From: Bradyrhizobium iriomotense
GTDB taxonomy: Bacteria; Pseudomonadota; Alphaproteobacteria; Rhizobiales; Xanthobacteraceae
Direction of reading: 5' to 3'
Length of the DNA stretch: 64,000 bases
Assembly (NCBI RefSeq): GCF_030160715.1
Contig: NZ_BSOW01000026.1
Location: 62,001-126,000, forward strand
A program made the translations under genes and the position numbers. Shown piece after piece: positions 32,350 to 39,583 of this stretch. The notes under the pieces were generated by a model that had not been told where the DNA came from, made no database searches, and saw only the letters and a program-made list of their open reading frames with translations. Each line of letters starts with the position of its first letter. The stretch's first letter is position 1.

Positions 32350-33155
32350 GCGCCGCCTCCCGGCATTGTCTGCGCCCCGGTGAGGCGCATGAAGGCGGAA
32401 TTGACGTCCTGCGCACCGGCCTCGGCGATCACGCGGCCGACCGGTCCCTTCGCCAGCACCTTGCCCTGGTGCAGCACCACGAGGTCGTCATTTCCCGTGA
32501 TCTCGTCGAACAGATGGGTGGCCCAGAGTACGCCAATGCCTTGTTCGGTCACAAGCTGGCGGACATGGCTGATGATGTCGGCGCGGGCCTTGACGTCGAG
32601 GCCGACGGTCGGCTCGTCCAGCAGCAACAGGCGCGGCCGGTGCAGCAGCGCGCGCGCAATCTCGAGGCGCCGCATCTGCCCGCCCGAGAGATCGCGCACC
32701 TTGTTGCCGGCACGATCGGCAAGGCCGATGCGGCCGAGCAGCTCGGCGGTGCGCGCGGCGGCCTCGCGCCGGCTGATGCCGTGCAAGGCGGCGTGGTAGA
32801 GCAGGTTCTGCGTCAGCGACAGATCGAGGTCGAGCGTGCGCGGCTGGAACACGACCCCGAGCAGCCGCAGCGCCTCGCCGGGATTTTGGCTGATGTCATG
32901 GCCGAAAATGCCGACGCGGCCGGTCTGGATGCCGAACAGTCGCGTGATCAGCGAGAACAGCGTGCTCTTGCCGGCGCCGTTGAGGCCGAGCAGTGCCGTG
33001 AAGCTCGCCGGCGCGACCGTGAAGGAGACGTCGATCAGCGCGCGGCGCGGGCCATAGGCGTGGCTGATGCCGTCGATCGACAGCGCAGGCACCGCGGCCG
33101 GGTCAGGCCGGGGCGCGCTTTCGGTCGAGGCGGCGATGGGGGCAGGTGTCGTCAT
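32346..33155 (-). CDS. ABC ATPase of the PQQ alcohol-dehydrogenase-associated transporter (PedB/LutE-like)
   Basis: 269-residue ATPase. Seen: Walker A GLNGAGKST, Q-loop VVFQPRTLDLDLSLTQNLLYH, signature DLSGGQMRRLEIARALLH, Walker B LLLLDEPTVGLD and switch His (WATHLFDEI). A low-complexity leader of about 25 residues (rich in Ala/Pro) precedes the domain. It has four-base overlaps with the genes on both sides. Confidence 0.92.
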   Translation of the reverse strand: MTTPAPIAASTESAPRPDPAAVPALSIDGISHAYGPRRALIDVSFTVAPASFTALLGLNGAGKSTLFSLITRLFGIQTGRVGIFGHDISQNPGEALRLLGVVFQPRTLDLDLSLTQNLLYHAALHGISRREAAARTAELLGRIGLADRAGNKVRDLSGGQMRRLEIARALLHRPRLLLLDEPTVGLDVKARADIISHVRQLVTEQGIGVLWATHLFDEITGNDDLVVLHQGKVLAKGPVGRVIAEAGAQDVNSAFMRLTGAQTMPGGGA

Positions 33156-34111
33156 GGCGCGATCGCAATGCCCCAGGGCAATTCGCCGACCTGAATGGTC
33201 TTGATCACTTTTTGCGCGGCGACGTCTATGACCGAGACGTCGTTGGATACGCCGTTGGTGGTGAGGAGGTATTTCTCATCCGGCGTGAACGCCATGTGCC
33301 AGACGCGCTGTCCGACCAGCAGGTACTTCGTCACCTTGCGCGTGGCGGTGTCGACCACGGCGATCCGGTTCGCCGGGCCCAGCGCGATGAAGGCGGTCTT
33401 GTCGTCCTTGGTCATGCCGATGCCGACCGGCTGGATCGCCTCGCGCCGCAGGCCCGGAATTTCGAACGTGACCTTGCCGATCACCTCATGTTTCTTGGGA
33501 TCGATGATCGAGACCGTGCCGCCGATCTCCGAGGACACCCACAATTCGGAGCTGTCGTGCTTGAATTCGGCGAAACGCGGCCGCGCGTCGACCAGCACGT
33601 TGGCGACGATCTGGCGCGAATTGGTGTCGATGAAATGCGCCATGTTGGTGGTTTCGGACGTGTTGATCAGCGTCTTGCCATCGGGGCTGATCGTCATGCC
33701 CTCCGGCTCGACGCCGACCTGGATGTCGCCGATCCGCGCGCGCTTTTCCAGATCGATCACGGTGACCGTGTTGTCGTTCTCGTTCGCGACATAGAGCACC
33801 TTGCCGGCCGCATCCTGGGCGAACAGCTCGGGGTCGGGGCCGGAGGGCAGGGTGTCGACGATGCCTTGCGTCTTGGCGTCGATCACCTGGATGGTGTCGT
33901 CGTCGCCGACCGCGACCATCACGAATTTCCCGTCGCGCGTGAAATCGATGCCGCGTGGGCGCTGGCCGACCTTGATAGTCTTGGTCACCGTCCAGCTATC
34001 TGTATCGATCACGGTAACGGTGTTGCTCTTCTCGTTCGAGACATAGGCGATGAAGGCATGCGCCGGGGCTGCCACGAGCGCGAGTGCGACAGGCAAGGCT
34101 GTCCCCAGCAT
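33152..34111 (-). CDS. PQQ-dependent catabolism-associated YVTN beta-propeller protein (PedA2/LutB-like)
   Basis: 319-residue exported protein (signal peptide MLGTALPVALALVAAPAHA) consisting of YVTN-type repeats (FIAYVSNEKSNTVTVIDTD, LYVANENDNTVTVIDLEK, LLTTNGVSNDVSVIDVAAQ), predicted to form a seven-bladed propeller. The start at 34111 is chosen because the longer open frame runs through palindromic repeat DNA. It is part of the ABC operon and presumably works with the binding protein in the periplasm. Confidence 0.88.
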   Translation of the reverse strand: MLGTALPVALALVAAPAHAFIAYVSNEKSNTVTVIDTDSWTVTKTIKVGQRPRGIDFTRDGKFVMVAVGDDDTIQVIDAKTQGIVDTLPSGPDPELFAQDAAGKVLYVANENDNTVTVIDLEKRARIGDIQVGVEPEGMTISPDGKTLINTSETTNMAHFIDTNSRQIVANVLVDARPRFAEFKHDSSELWVSSEIGGTVSIIDPKKHEVIGKVTFEIPGLRREAIQPVGIGMTKDDKTAFIALGPANRIAVVDTATRKVTKYLLVGQRVWHMAFTPDEKYLLTTNGVSNDVSVIDVAAQKVIKTIQVGELPWGIAIAP

Positions 34112-34137
34112 GCGCAAGGTCCGTCCGCGCGCTGTCT

Positions 34138-34275
34138 TCACCTCCCCCGCTTGCGGGGGAGGTCGTATCGCATCGTGAGATGCGATACGGGAGAGGGCTC
34201 GCTCCTCTTGGGGAATCTTCGTCGCGGAGATACCCTCTCCCCATCCCTCTCCCGCAAGCGGGAGAGGGGGCGCAC
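34138..34275. repeat. Cluster of palindromic repeats between two transporter genes
   Basis: Three hairpins: CCTCCCCCGCTTGCGGGGGAGG at about 34141-34162 (22 bases, self-complementary), CGTATCGCATCGTGAGATGCG at about 34164-34189, and CCCTCTCCCGCAAGCGGGAG at about 34247-34270. They are REP-like dispersed repeats and occupy most of the gap between the propeller gene and the binding-protein gene. Confidence 0.75.
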
Positions 34276-34308
34276 CATCTCTGCAGCGACTCCGTCGCAT
34301 TACAATGC

Positions 34309-35505
34309 TCATTTCAACTTGCATTTGCTCTCCGGGCGATCATAGCCGAGCGTATCGAGCTCGGAGACCTGGTGCAAAAAACCTTCCTGCGGCGACACCG
34401 ACACCACCATGCGGCCGTCGACCAGCAGGATCGGCTGGCGAAGCTGGAGATTCCAGTCGCGCAAGGTCAGCCGCGTGCCCTTGAAGGCGGCGACGGAAAA
34501 ATCCGGCCCCTTGATGAAATCGGTGACCTTCTTGACGTCGCCGGAATTGGTGCGCGAGGTCGCTTCGCCAATCATCCGCGCCGCGGTCCAGGCCTGCATG
34601 TCCAGCGCCGTCATGCGGCGCGAGTTCAGCTTCATGAAGCGGTTCTGCATCTGGATGGCGCCCCACTGGTCCTGCGCCGCATCCCAGCTGCGCGGCACGA
34701 GGCCGGCGGAGCCCGCGACGGGCCGCGGATCCCAGGTGCGGTAGGGCAAATAGGCGCCGAACACCTCGCTCTCGTCGGCGGCGACCAGCACGTCATAGGC
34801 TGGCGCCTGCTGGGTAAAGACCGGCATCTGCCGCTGGATCAGCGTCACGCCGCTATCGGTGCGGCGCGCACCGCCGGTGTCCTCGAAGGTGCGTTCCTGC
34901 ACGATCTTGGCGCCGAAGCGCGCCGCGGCGCGGCGCAGCGCATCGGCATAGAGCTTGTCCTCGTCATGCGAGCCGACAACGAGCAGCCAGCGCGGCCACC
35001 GCTTCCACACCAGATATTGCCCGAGCGCATCGGCGAGCATCGACCGCGTCGGCGCCACATGGATGACGTTGGCGTGGCAATCGGTCTCGCGCAGCCGCTC
35101 GTCGATCGCACCTGCATTGAACAGCAGCGTGCCGCGATCGCGCAGGCCGTCGGCGACTTTCAGAAGCGCATCCGCCGGCAGGTCGGCGATGATGAAACCG
35201 TTATGCTCGGCGAGCGCGGCCGCCGCCTGAACAGGATCCTCGCCTTCCTTCAGGCGCCGCTCCTCGAGCTTGAAGCGCTGGTTGAGGAATTTGCCGGTGG
35301 TGTTGTTGTCCTCGACGGCGAGCCGCGCGCCGGCGACGCCGTCATTCTCGGCGGGCTGCTCGACCAGCGACAGGGTCGATCTGGTGCCGGCGACGCCGAG
35401 ATAGCCGATCCCGATCTCGGTGGGGTCGGCCGCGAGCGCCTGCGTCACCGCAAGACCAGCGCCAACGAGACTGACGCCGATCAGGCCGACCAACCATCGG
35501 ATCAT
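34309..35505 (-). CDS. Substrate-binding protein of the PQQ alcohol-dehydrogenase-associated ABC transporter (PedA1/LutA-like)
   Basis: 398-residue periplasmic binding protein, Leu/Ile/Val-type fold. Seen: signal peptide starting MIRWLVGLIGVSLVGAGLAV, ribosome-binding site AGGAGG, EIGIGYLGVAGTRSTLSLVEQP, GARLAVEDNNTTGKFL, and ALDMQAWTAARMIGEA near the C-terminus. It is the first gene of the operon running down to 30887. By relation to PedA1/LutA it would bind a lanthanide-chelator complex; that is inference from the family. Confidence 0.88.
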   Translation of the reverse strand: MIRWLVGLIGVSLVGAGLAVTQALAADPTEIGIGYLGVAGTRSTLSLVEQPAENDGVAGARLAVEDNNTTGKFLNQRFKLEERRLKEGEDPVQAAAALAEHNGFIIADLPADALLKVADGLRDRGTLLFNAGAIDERLRETDCHANVIHVAPTRSMLADALGQYLVWKRWPRWLLVVGSHDEDKLYADALRRAAARFGAKIVQERTFEDTGGARRTDSGVTLIQRQMPVFTQQAPAYDVLVAADESEVFGAYLPYRTWDPRPVAGSAGLVPRSWDAAQDQWGAIQMQNRFMKLNSRRMTALDMQAWTAARMIGEATSRTNSGDVKKVTDFIKGPDFSVAAFKGTRLTLRDWNLQLRQPILLVDGRMVVSVSPQEGFLHQVSELDTLGYDRPESKCKLK

Positions 35506-35633
35506 GTTTCCTCCTGTCGTCCTCCCCGGCTTGGATGTCGGTGGAGGCATTTCCCACCTTGAAACATGACCGATTTGGCTTAGCTTGCAACCCCGCATTT
35601 CGTCGTCGCGATGAGAAGGAGCAGGTCACGATC

Positions 35634-36137
35634 ATGCGAGCGCTTTTGCCGGCCGCCTTATTTGTGTTGACTGGTACGGCCGCGTTCGCCGATCAGCCGA
35701 AGCTTGCGGTGTTCGATTTCGAATTGATCGACACCAGCCTGCCGGGCGAGTTCTACGGATCGAAACCGGAGAACGAGCGCATGCTGCGAATCGGCGATCA
35801 GTTGCGCAAGGAATTGGCACAATCAGGCAAGTTCCAGGTCGTGGACATCGCGCCGGTGAGCGATGCGGCCCGCCACAGCAATCTCCAGGCCTGCGGCGGC
35901 TGTGACGTCAAGCTGGCGGGGCAGTTAGGGGCCGATCTCGAAATCACGGGCGTGGTGCAGAAGGTCTCGAACCTGATCCTCAACCTCAACATTTACCTGC
36001 GCGACGTGCACACCGGAAATCTCGTCACGGTGGCCAGCGCCGACATGCGCGGCAACACCGACGAATCCTGGTCCCGCGCCATGAGCTACCTGATCCGCAA
36101 CCGCCTGCTCGCACCGAACTACGGCAAGCCGGAGTAG
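35634..36137 (+). CDS. Secreted DUF2380/DUF3280-like protein
   Basis: 167 residues with signal peptide MRALLPAALFVLTGTAAFAD, then PKLAVFDFELIDTSLPGE, RIGDQLRKELAQSGKFQVVDIAP, the Cys pair QACGGCDVKLAGQLGADLEITGVVQKVSNLILNLNIYLRDV and a helical end. This domain of unknown function recurs in PQQ dehydrogenase clusters. It is divergent from the transporter operon with 128 bases between, so the two may share a promoter region. Confidence 0.75.
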   Translation: MRALLPAALFVLTGTAAFADQPKLAVFDFELIDTSLPGEFYGSKPENERMLRIGDQLRKELAQSGKFQVVDIAPVSDAARHSNLQACGGCDVKLAGQLGADLEITGVVQKVSNLILNLNIYLRDVHTGNLVTVASADMRGNTDESWSRAMSYLIRNRLLAPNYGKPE

Positions 36138-36151
36138 GTTTTCTTCGCGCC

Positions 36152-36345
36152 CCGAACGCCGCTTACCCCTCTCCCCTTGTGGGAGAGGGTGGCTCGCCGC
36201 GGAGCGGCGAGACGGGTGAGGGGGTTCTCTCCGCGCGTGAATCTGTTGCAGTGAAAAACGCGGGGAGAACCCCTCATCCGGCGCGCTCAGGAGCGCAATT
36301 GCGCTCCAAAGCGCGCCACCTTCTCCCACAAGGGGAGAAGGGAGG
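36152..36345. repeat. MITE-like palindromic element between convergent genes
   Basis: The left end (CCCCTCTCCCCTTGTGGGAG at about 36165) and the right end (CTTCTCCCACAAGGGGAGAAG at about 36321) are inverted copies. Between them lie further hairpins (TCGCCGCGGAGCGGCGA; GTTCTCTCCGCG with CGCGGGGAGAAC). It is non-coding and fills the gap between the DUF2380-like gene and fghA. Confidence 0.7.
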
Positions 36346-36351
36346 AAGAAT

Positions 36352-37197
36352 TCACGCCGTCAATCTCGCCGCGTGCCAGTGCAGATGGTCGCTCATGAAG
36401 GTCGAGATGAAGTAGTAGCTGTGGTCGTAGCCCGGTTGCCGGCGCAGCGTCAGCGGGAGGTTCGCTTTGGTGCAGGCCGCTTGCAGCAATTCGGGGCGAA
36501 GCTGCTCGGTCAAGAAATTATCGGCATCGCCGTAGTCGACCAGAAAGCCGGAATATTTCGCGCCGTCCTCGATCAGCGCGACGGTATCGTGCGCGCGCCA
36601 GGTCTCCTTGTTGGGACCGAGATAGCCGGTCAGCGCCTTGGTGCCCCAGGGCACTTGCGAGGGTGCGACGATCGGCGCGAAGGCGCTGGCGGCGCGATAG
36701 CGATGCGGATTGCGTAGCGCGACCGTCAGCGCGCCGTGGCCGCCCATCGAATGGCCCATCACCGATTGCCGCTTGGCATCGACCGGAAAGTGCTCGGCCA
36801 CCAGTCGCGGCAGCTCGTCGGTGACGTAGCTCCACATATGATAGTTGCGCGCGAACGGCTCCTGCGTGGCGTCGACATAGAAGCCGGCGCCGAGGCCGAA
36901 ATCATAGGCATTGTTGGGATCGCCGGGCACGTCGGCGCCGCGCGGGCTGGTGTCGGGCGCGACGAAGATCAATCCGAGCTCGGCGCAGGCGCGGCGGAAT
37001 TCGCCCTTTTCGGTGACGTTGGCGTGCGTGCAGGTGAGGCCGGAGAGATACCAGACCACCGGCAGCTTCGCGCCGTCCTGGTGCGGCGGCACATAGACCG
37101 AGAAGGTCATGTCGGTCTTGGTCGCGCTGCTCGCATGGCGATAGACGCCCTGCACGCCGCCGTAGGATTTGTTGGTCGAAACAGTCTGGATCGTCAT
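36352..37197 (-). CDS. fghA: S-formylglutathione hydrolase
   Basis: 281-residue esterase that hydrolyses S-formylglutathione to formate and glutathione, completing the pathway begun by Gfa and AdhC. Seen: nucleophile elbow GHSMGGHGA, oxyanion region YLSGLTCTHANVTEKGEF with the conserved Cys, ILFVAPDTSPRG-like strand, PGYDHSYYFI with the catalytic His, and DYGDADNFL near the catalytic Asp. GGAG precedes the ATG at 37197. The frame is open further upstream only because it is antisense to the response regulator gene. It is separate from the xoxF operon by 22 kb. Confidence 0.95.
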   Translation of the reverse strand: MTIQTVSTNKSYGGVQGVYRHASSATKTDMTFSVYVPPHQDGAKLPVVWYLSGLTCTHANVTEKGEFRRACAELGLIFVAPDTSPRGADVPGDPNNAYDFGLGAGFYVDATQEPFARNYHMWSYVTDELPRLVAEHFPVDAKRQSVMGHSMGGHGALTVALRNPHRYRAASAFAPIVAPSQVPWGTKALTGYLGPNKETWRAHDTVALIEDGAKYSGFLVDYGDADNFLTEQLRPELLQAACTKANLPLTLRRQPGYDHSYYFISTFMSDHLHWHAARLTA

Positions 37198-37271
37198 GCC
37201 GAAAACTCCGTGGCGTCTCGCCACATCAGGATTGCAACGCGTATGTGACCGAATTCTTGCGTGGCGCTTCG

Positions 37272-37892
37272 TCAGGCGACGCCGCTGTCGATCGCCAGCC
37301 GCACCAGCTCGACCGAGGTTTTGACCCCGAGCTTCTGGCGCATGATCGACGATGTGTTGGCGACCGTCTTGTAGGACGATTGCACCAGCCAGGCGATCTC
37401 GGAAAGGCTCTTTCCGGCGCTGAGCAGTCGCAGGATCTCCATCTCCCGCGCGTTCAGCTTCGACAATGGATTTTGCGCGAGCTGCGGACCGGCGAACGCA
37501 ATGCTGCGGGCGATCGCGCTCGGCAAATAGGTTTCGCCCTTGCCGACGGCGCGGATCGCCTCGACGAGGTCGTTGGGATCGCCGGTCTTGGAGACGTAGC
37601 CCTTCGCGCCGCACTCGATGGCGCGCGCGGCAAAGGCCGGATCGTCGTTCATGCTGAACATGATGATGCGGGCATCGGGCGTGCGCTCGAGGATGCGGCG
37701 CGCCAGCTCGAAGCCGGAGACTGTGGGCAGGTTGATGTCGATGACGCAGATATCGGGGCGCTCGACGATGAACACGCATTCGCCGCTTTCGGCGTCGGCG
37801 GCTTCCAGGATATCGATCTCGCCTTCGTCGGCCAGCACGGCACGGCAGCCGGAGGCGACGATAGGATGATCGTCAACGATCAGAATGCGCAT
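37272..37892 (-). CDS. LuxR/NarL-family response regulator
   Basis: 206-residue two-component regulator. The N-terminal receiver domain has the acidic pair DD (7-8), phospho-acceptor D52 (CVIDINLP) and K102 (GYVSKTG). The C-terminal LuxR helix-turn-helix includes LNAREMEILRLLSAGKSLSEIAWLVQ and SYKTVANTSSIMRQKLGVKT. It is divergent from the histidine kinase at 38089 with 196 bases between. Comparable NarL-type regulators (AgmR/ExaE/PedR family) control PQQ alcohol dehydrogenases elsewhere, which fits its position. Confidence 0.92.
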   Translation of the reverse strand: MRILIVDDHPIVASGCRAVLADEGEIDILEAADAESGECVFIVERPDICVIDINLPTVSGFELARRILERTPDARIIMFSMNDDPAFAARAIECGAKGYVSKTGDPNDLVEAIRAVGKGETYLPSAIARSIAFAGPQLAQNPLSKLNAREMEILRLLSAGKSLSEIAWLVQSSYKTVANTSSIMRQKLGVKTSVELVRLAIDSGVA

Positions 37893-38088
37893 CGGCGTTG
37901 TCCCCCGACAGCCAATTCGGCCTTTATGTCTTGCACGAATTCGTGTCACGGCAACGCTCGCAGCGAACGCCCCGGGTCGGACCATGCAAGGTGGCCGAGA
38001 TTGCTGTACGGTCCGGATTAGATATCGGGCGCTTTGGTCATGTCAACGCTCCCGATGGACGAACCTTCGCGGGCAGCGGGCGAAAGCA

Positions 38089-39453
38089 ATGTGGCAAAAT
38101 TTATCCTTGCGCGGGCGCATCAATCTCCTGCTGGCGCTCGTGCTGGCGCTGGGGCTTGGCGTCAACATCGCGCGGCAGGTCGCGGAGGCGGGGCCGCGCG
38201 TCCAGGCGGAGGACCAGAGCGTGATCCACCTGGCGCGCGAGTTCATTGAGATGATCGTCGCCGAGTTGAAGGAGGCGCCCGATCCGGATGGCAAGCTGAA
38301 CCAGATCGCCCACGACCTCAACCGGCAGCGCCATATCAGCATCGCCCTGCGCGATGCCGCGGGCAACGCGCTGACGCCGCCCCGCGCGGACGAGGATGAT
38401 GACGCGCGTGCCCCGCCGGCCTGGTTCGTCAGCCTGGTTCATCCCGAGCAGACTGCGGTGAGCGTTCCCGTCTCGATCCATGGCAAACCGGGCTCGCTGG
38501 TAATCACCTCGCATCCCAATGACGAGATCGCCGAGATCTGGGACGGCATCCTGACGCAGCTCGAGATCGGCTCGGCCATTGCCCTTTCGCTGTTCCTGGT
38601 GATCATGACGGTGGTCGGCCGCGCGCTGAGGCCGCTCGAATCGCTGTCGCAGGCCATGATCGCGCTTGAAGCCGGCCGCTATGACGCGCGCGTTGCGCCC
38701 GGCGGCGCGCCGGAACTCGCTGCGATCTGCACCCGGCTCAATCACCTTGCGGCGACGCTGGGGGAGGCGGTCGACGAGAAGCGACGCCTTGCCGAGCGTA
38801 CGGTGTCGCTCCAGGACAGGGAACGCAAGGAGATCGCGCGCGAGTTGCACGACGAGTTCGGGCCCTATCTGTTTTCGCTGCGCGCGCATGCGAGCGCGCT
38901 GGCCAAGCTGTCGGAGGCCCGCGAACTGAGCACTGAGGCGGTGCGCAAGCATGGCGGCGCGATCCTCGAGCAGATCAACGCGCTCCAGCAATTCAACCGC
39001 CGCGTCCTGGAGCGCCTGCGGCCAGTGGGCCTTGCCGAGCTCGGCTTGCGGCAGGCGCTCGAATCGCTGTCGCGGCTGTGGCGGGAGTCGCATCCCGAAG
39101 TTACCATCGAAACCACGATCTCGCCGGCGCTGGGGGCGACCGGCGAGACTGCCGACCTCACCATCTACCGCATCGTGCAGGAGGCGCTGACCAACGTGTT
39201 CCGTCACGCTCGCGCGACCTCGGTGAACGTCACGATCGAGCCGGTCGAGCAGCCGGGCGGCGCGCGCGAGGGGCGGGGCTGCGCGCGTGTGCGCATCCGC
39301 GACAACGGCCACGGCATGGAGCCCGACCAGAAGCTCGGCTTCGGCCTCGTCGGCATGCGCGAGCGGATTCTCGCGCTCGGCGGCACGCTCAACGTCGCCT
39401 CGGGCGAGGGCGGCGTGACGGTGGAGGCGCTGATTCCGACGGCGGCGAGTTGA
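38089..39453 (+). CDS. Membrane histidine kinase (HisKA_3 type) of a quinoprotein/lanthanide-linked two-component system
   Basis: 454 residues. Seen: TM1 at about 11-27, a periplasmic sensor of about 130 residues, TM2 at about 159-178, a HAMP linker, the dimerisation motif ERKEIARELHDEFGP with phospho-acceptor H254, and an ATPase domain with TIYRIVQEALTNVFRHA, IRDNGHGM and GFGLVGMRER. The sensor carries an acidic cluster, DEDDD, at 101-105. The ATG at 38089 follows AAAGCA without a strong ribosome-binding site. It is probably the partner of the divergent response regulator. PedS2 of P. putida is a known kinase that senses lanthanides; equivalence is a guess. Confidence 0.9.
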   Translation: MWQNLSLRGRINLLLALVLALGLGVNIARQVAEAGPRVQAEDQSVIHLAREFIEMIVAELKEAPDPDGKLNQIAHDLNRQRHISIALRDAAGNALTPPRADEDDDARAPPAWFVSLVHPEQTAVSVPVSIHGKPGSLVITSHPNDEIAEIWDGILTQLEIGSAIALSLFLVIMTVVGRALRPLESLSQAMIALEAGRYDARVAPGGAPELAAICTRLNHLAATLGEAVDEKRRLAERTVSLQDRERKEIARELHDEFGPYLFSLRAHASALAKLSEARELSTEAVRKHGGAILEQINALQQFNRRVLERLRPVGLAELGLRQALESLSRLWRESHPEVTIETTISPALGATGETADLTIYRIVQEALTNVFRHARATSVNVTIEPVEQPGGAREGRGCARVRIRDNGHGMEPDQKLGFGLVGMRERILALGGTLNVASGEGGVTVEALIPTAAS

Positions 39454-39456
39454 GGA

Positions 39457-39473
39457 TCGGGAATAATTCCCGA
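39457..39473. promoter_or_regulatory. Perfect palindrome upstream of the TonB receptor, possible operator or terminator
   Basis: TCGGGAA-TAA-TTCCCGA, perfect over 17 bases and extendable by one pair, three bases after the kinase stop. A second half-site TCGGGAA lies at 39479-39485. TTTT follows, so it may also terminate the kinase transcript. Near-identical motifs lie upstream of pqqA. Confidence 0.6.
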
Positions 39474-39583
39474 TTTTGTCGGGAAATATGGTGCCGATAC
39501 CGTCCGACCTTTTGTAGCTGGCGCGTTGCTCACCGTCGATTACACTTTCTCCCGCAATCGGCGACGTTCAAAACAGCCGACGC

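Noticed and set aside
34112..34324. N-terminal extension of the beta-propeller gene.
   Set aside because: It is translated palindromic repeat DNA (GEGWGEG-like peptide). A normal signal peptide starts at 34111.
35530..35560. Possible further copy of the TCGGGAA-N3-TTCCCGA motif between the LutA-like and DUF2380-like genes.
   Set aside because: Only one arm is similar and the other does not match.
37198..37779. N-terminal extension of fghA to 37779, which would give a 475-residue protein.
   Set aside because: The extra part is the response regulator gene read in another frame. The ATG at 37197 gives the normal enzyme length.
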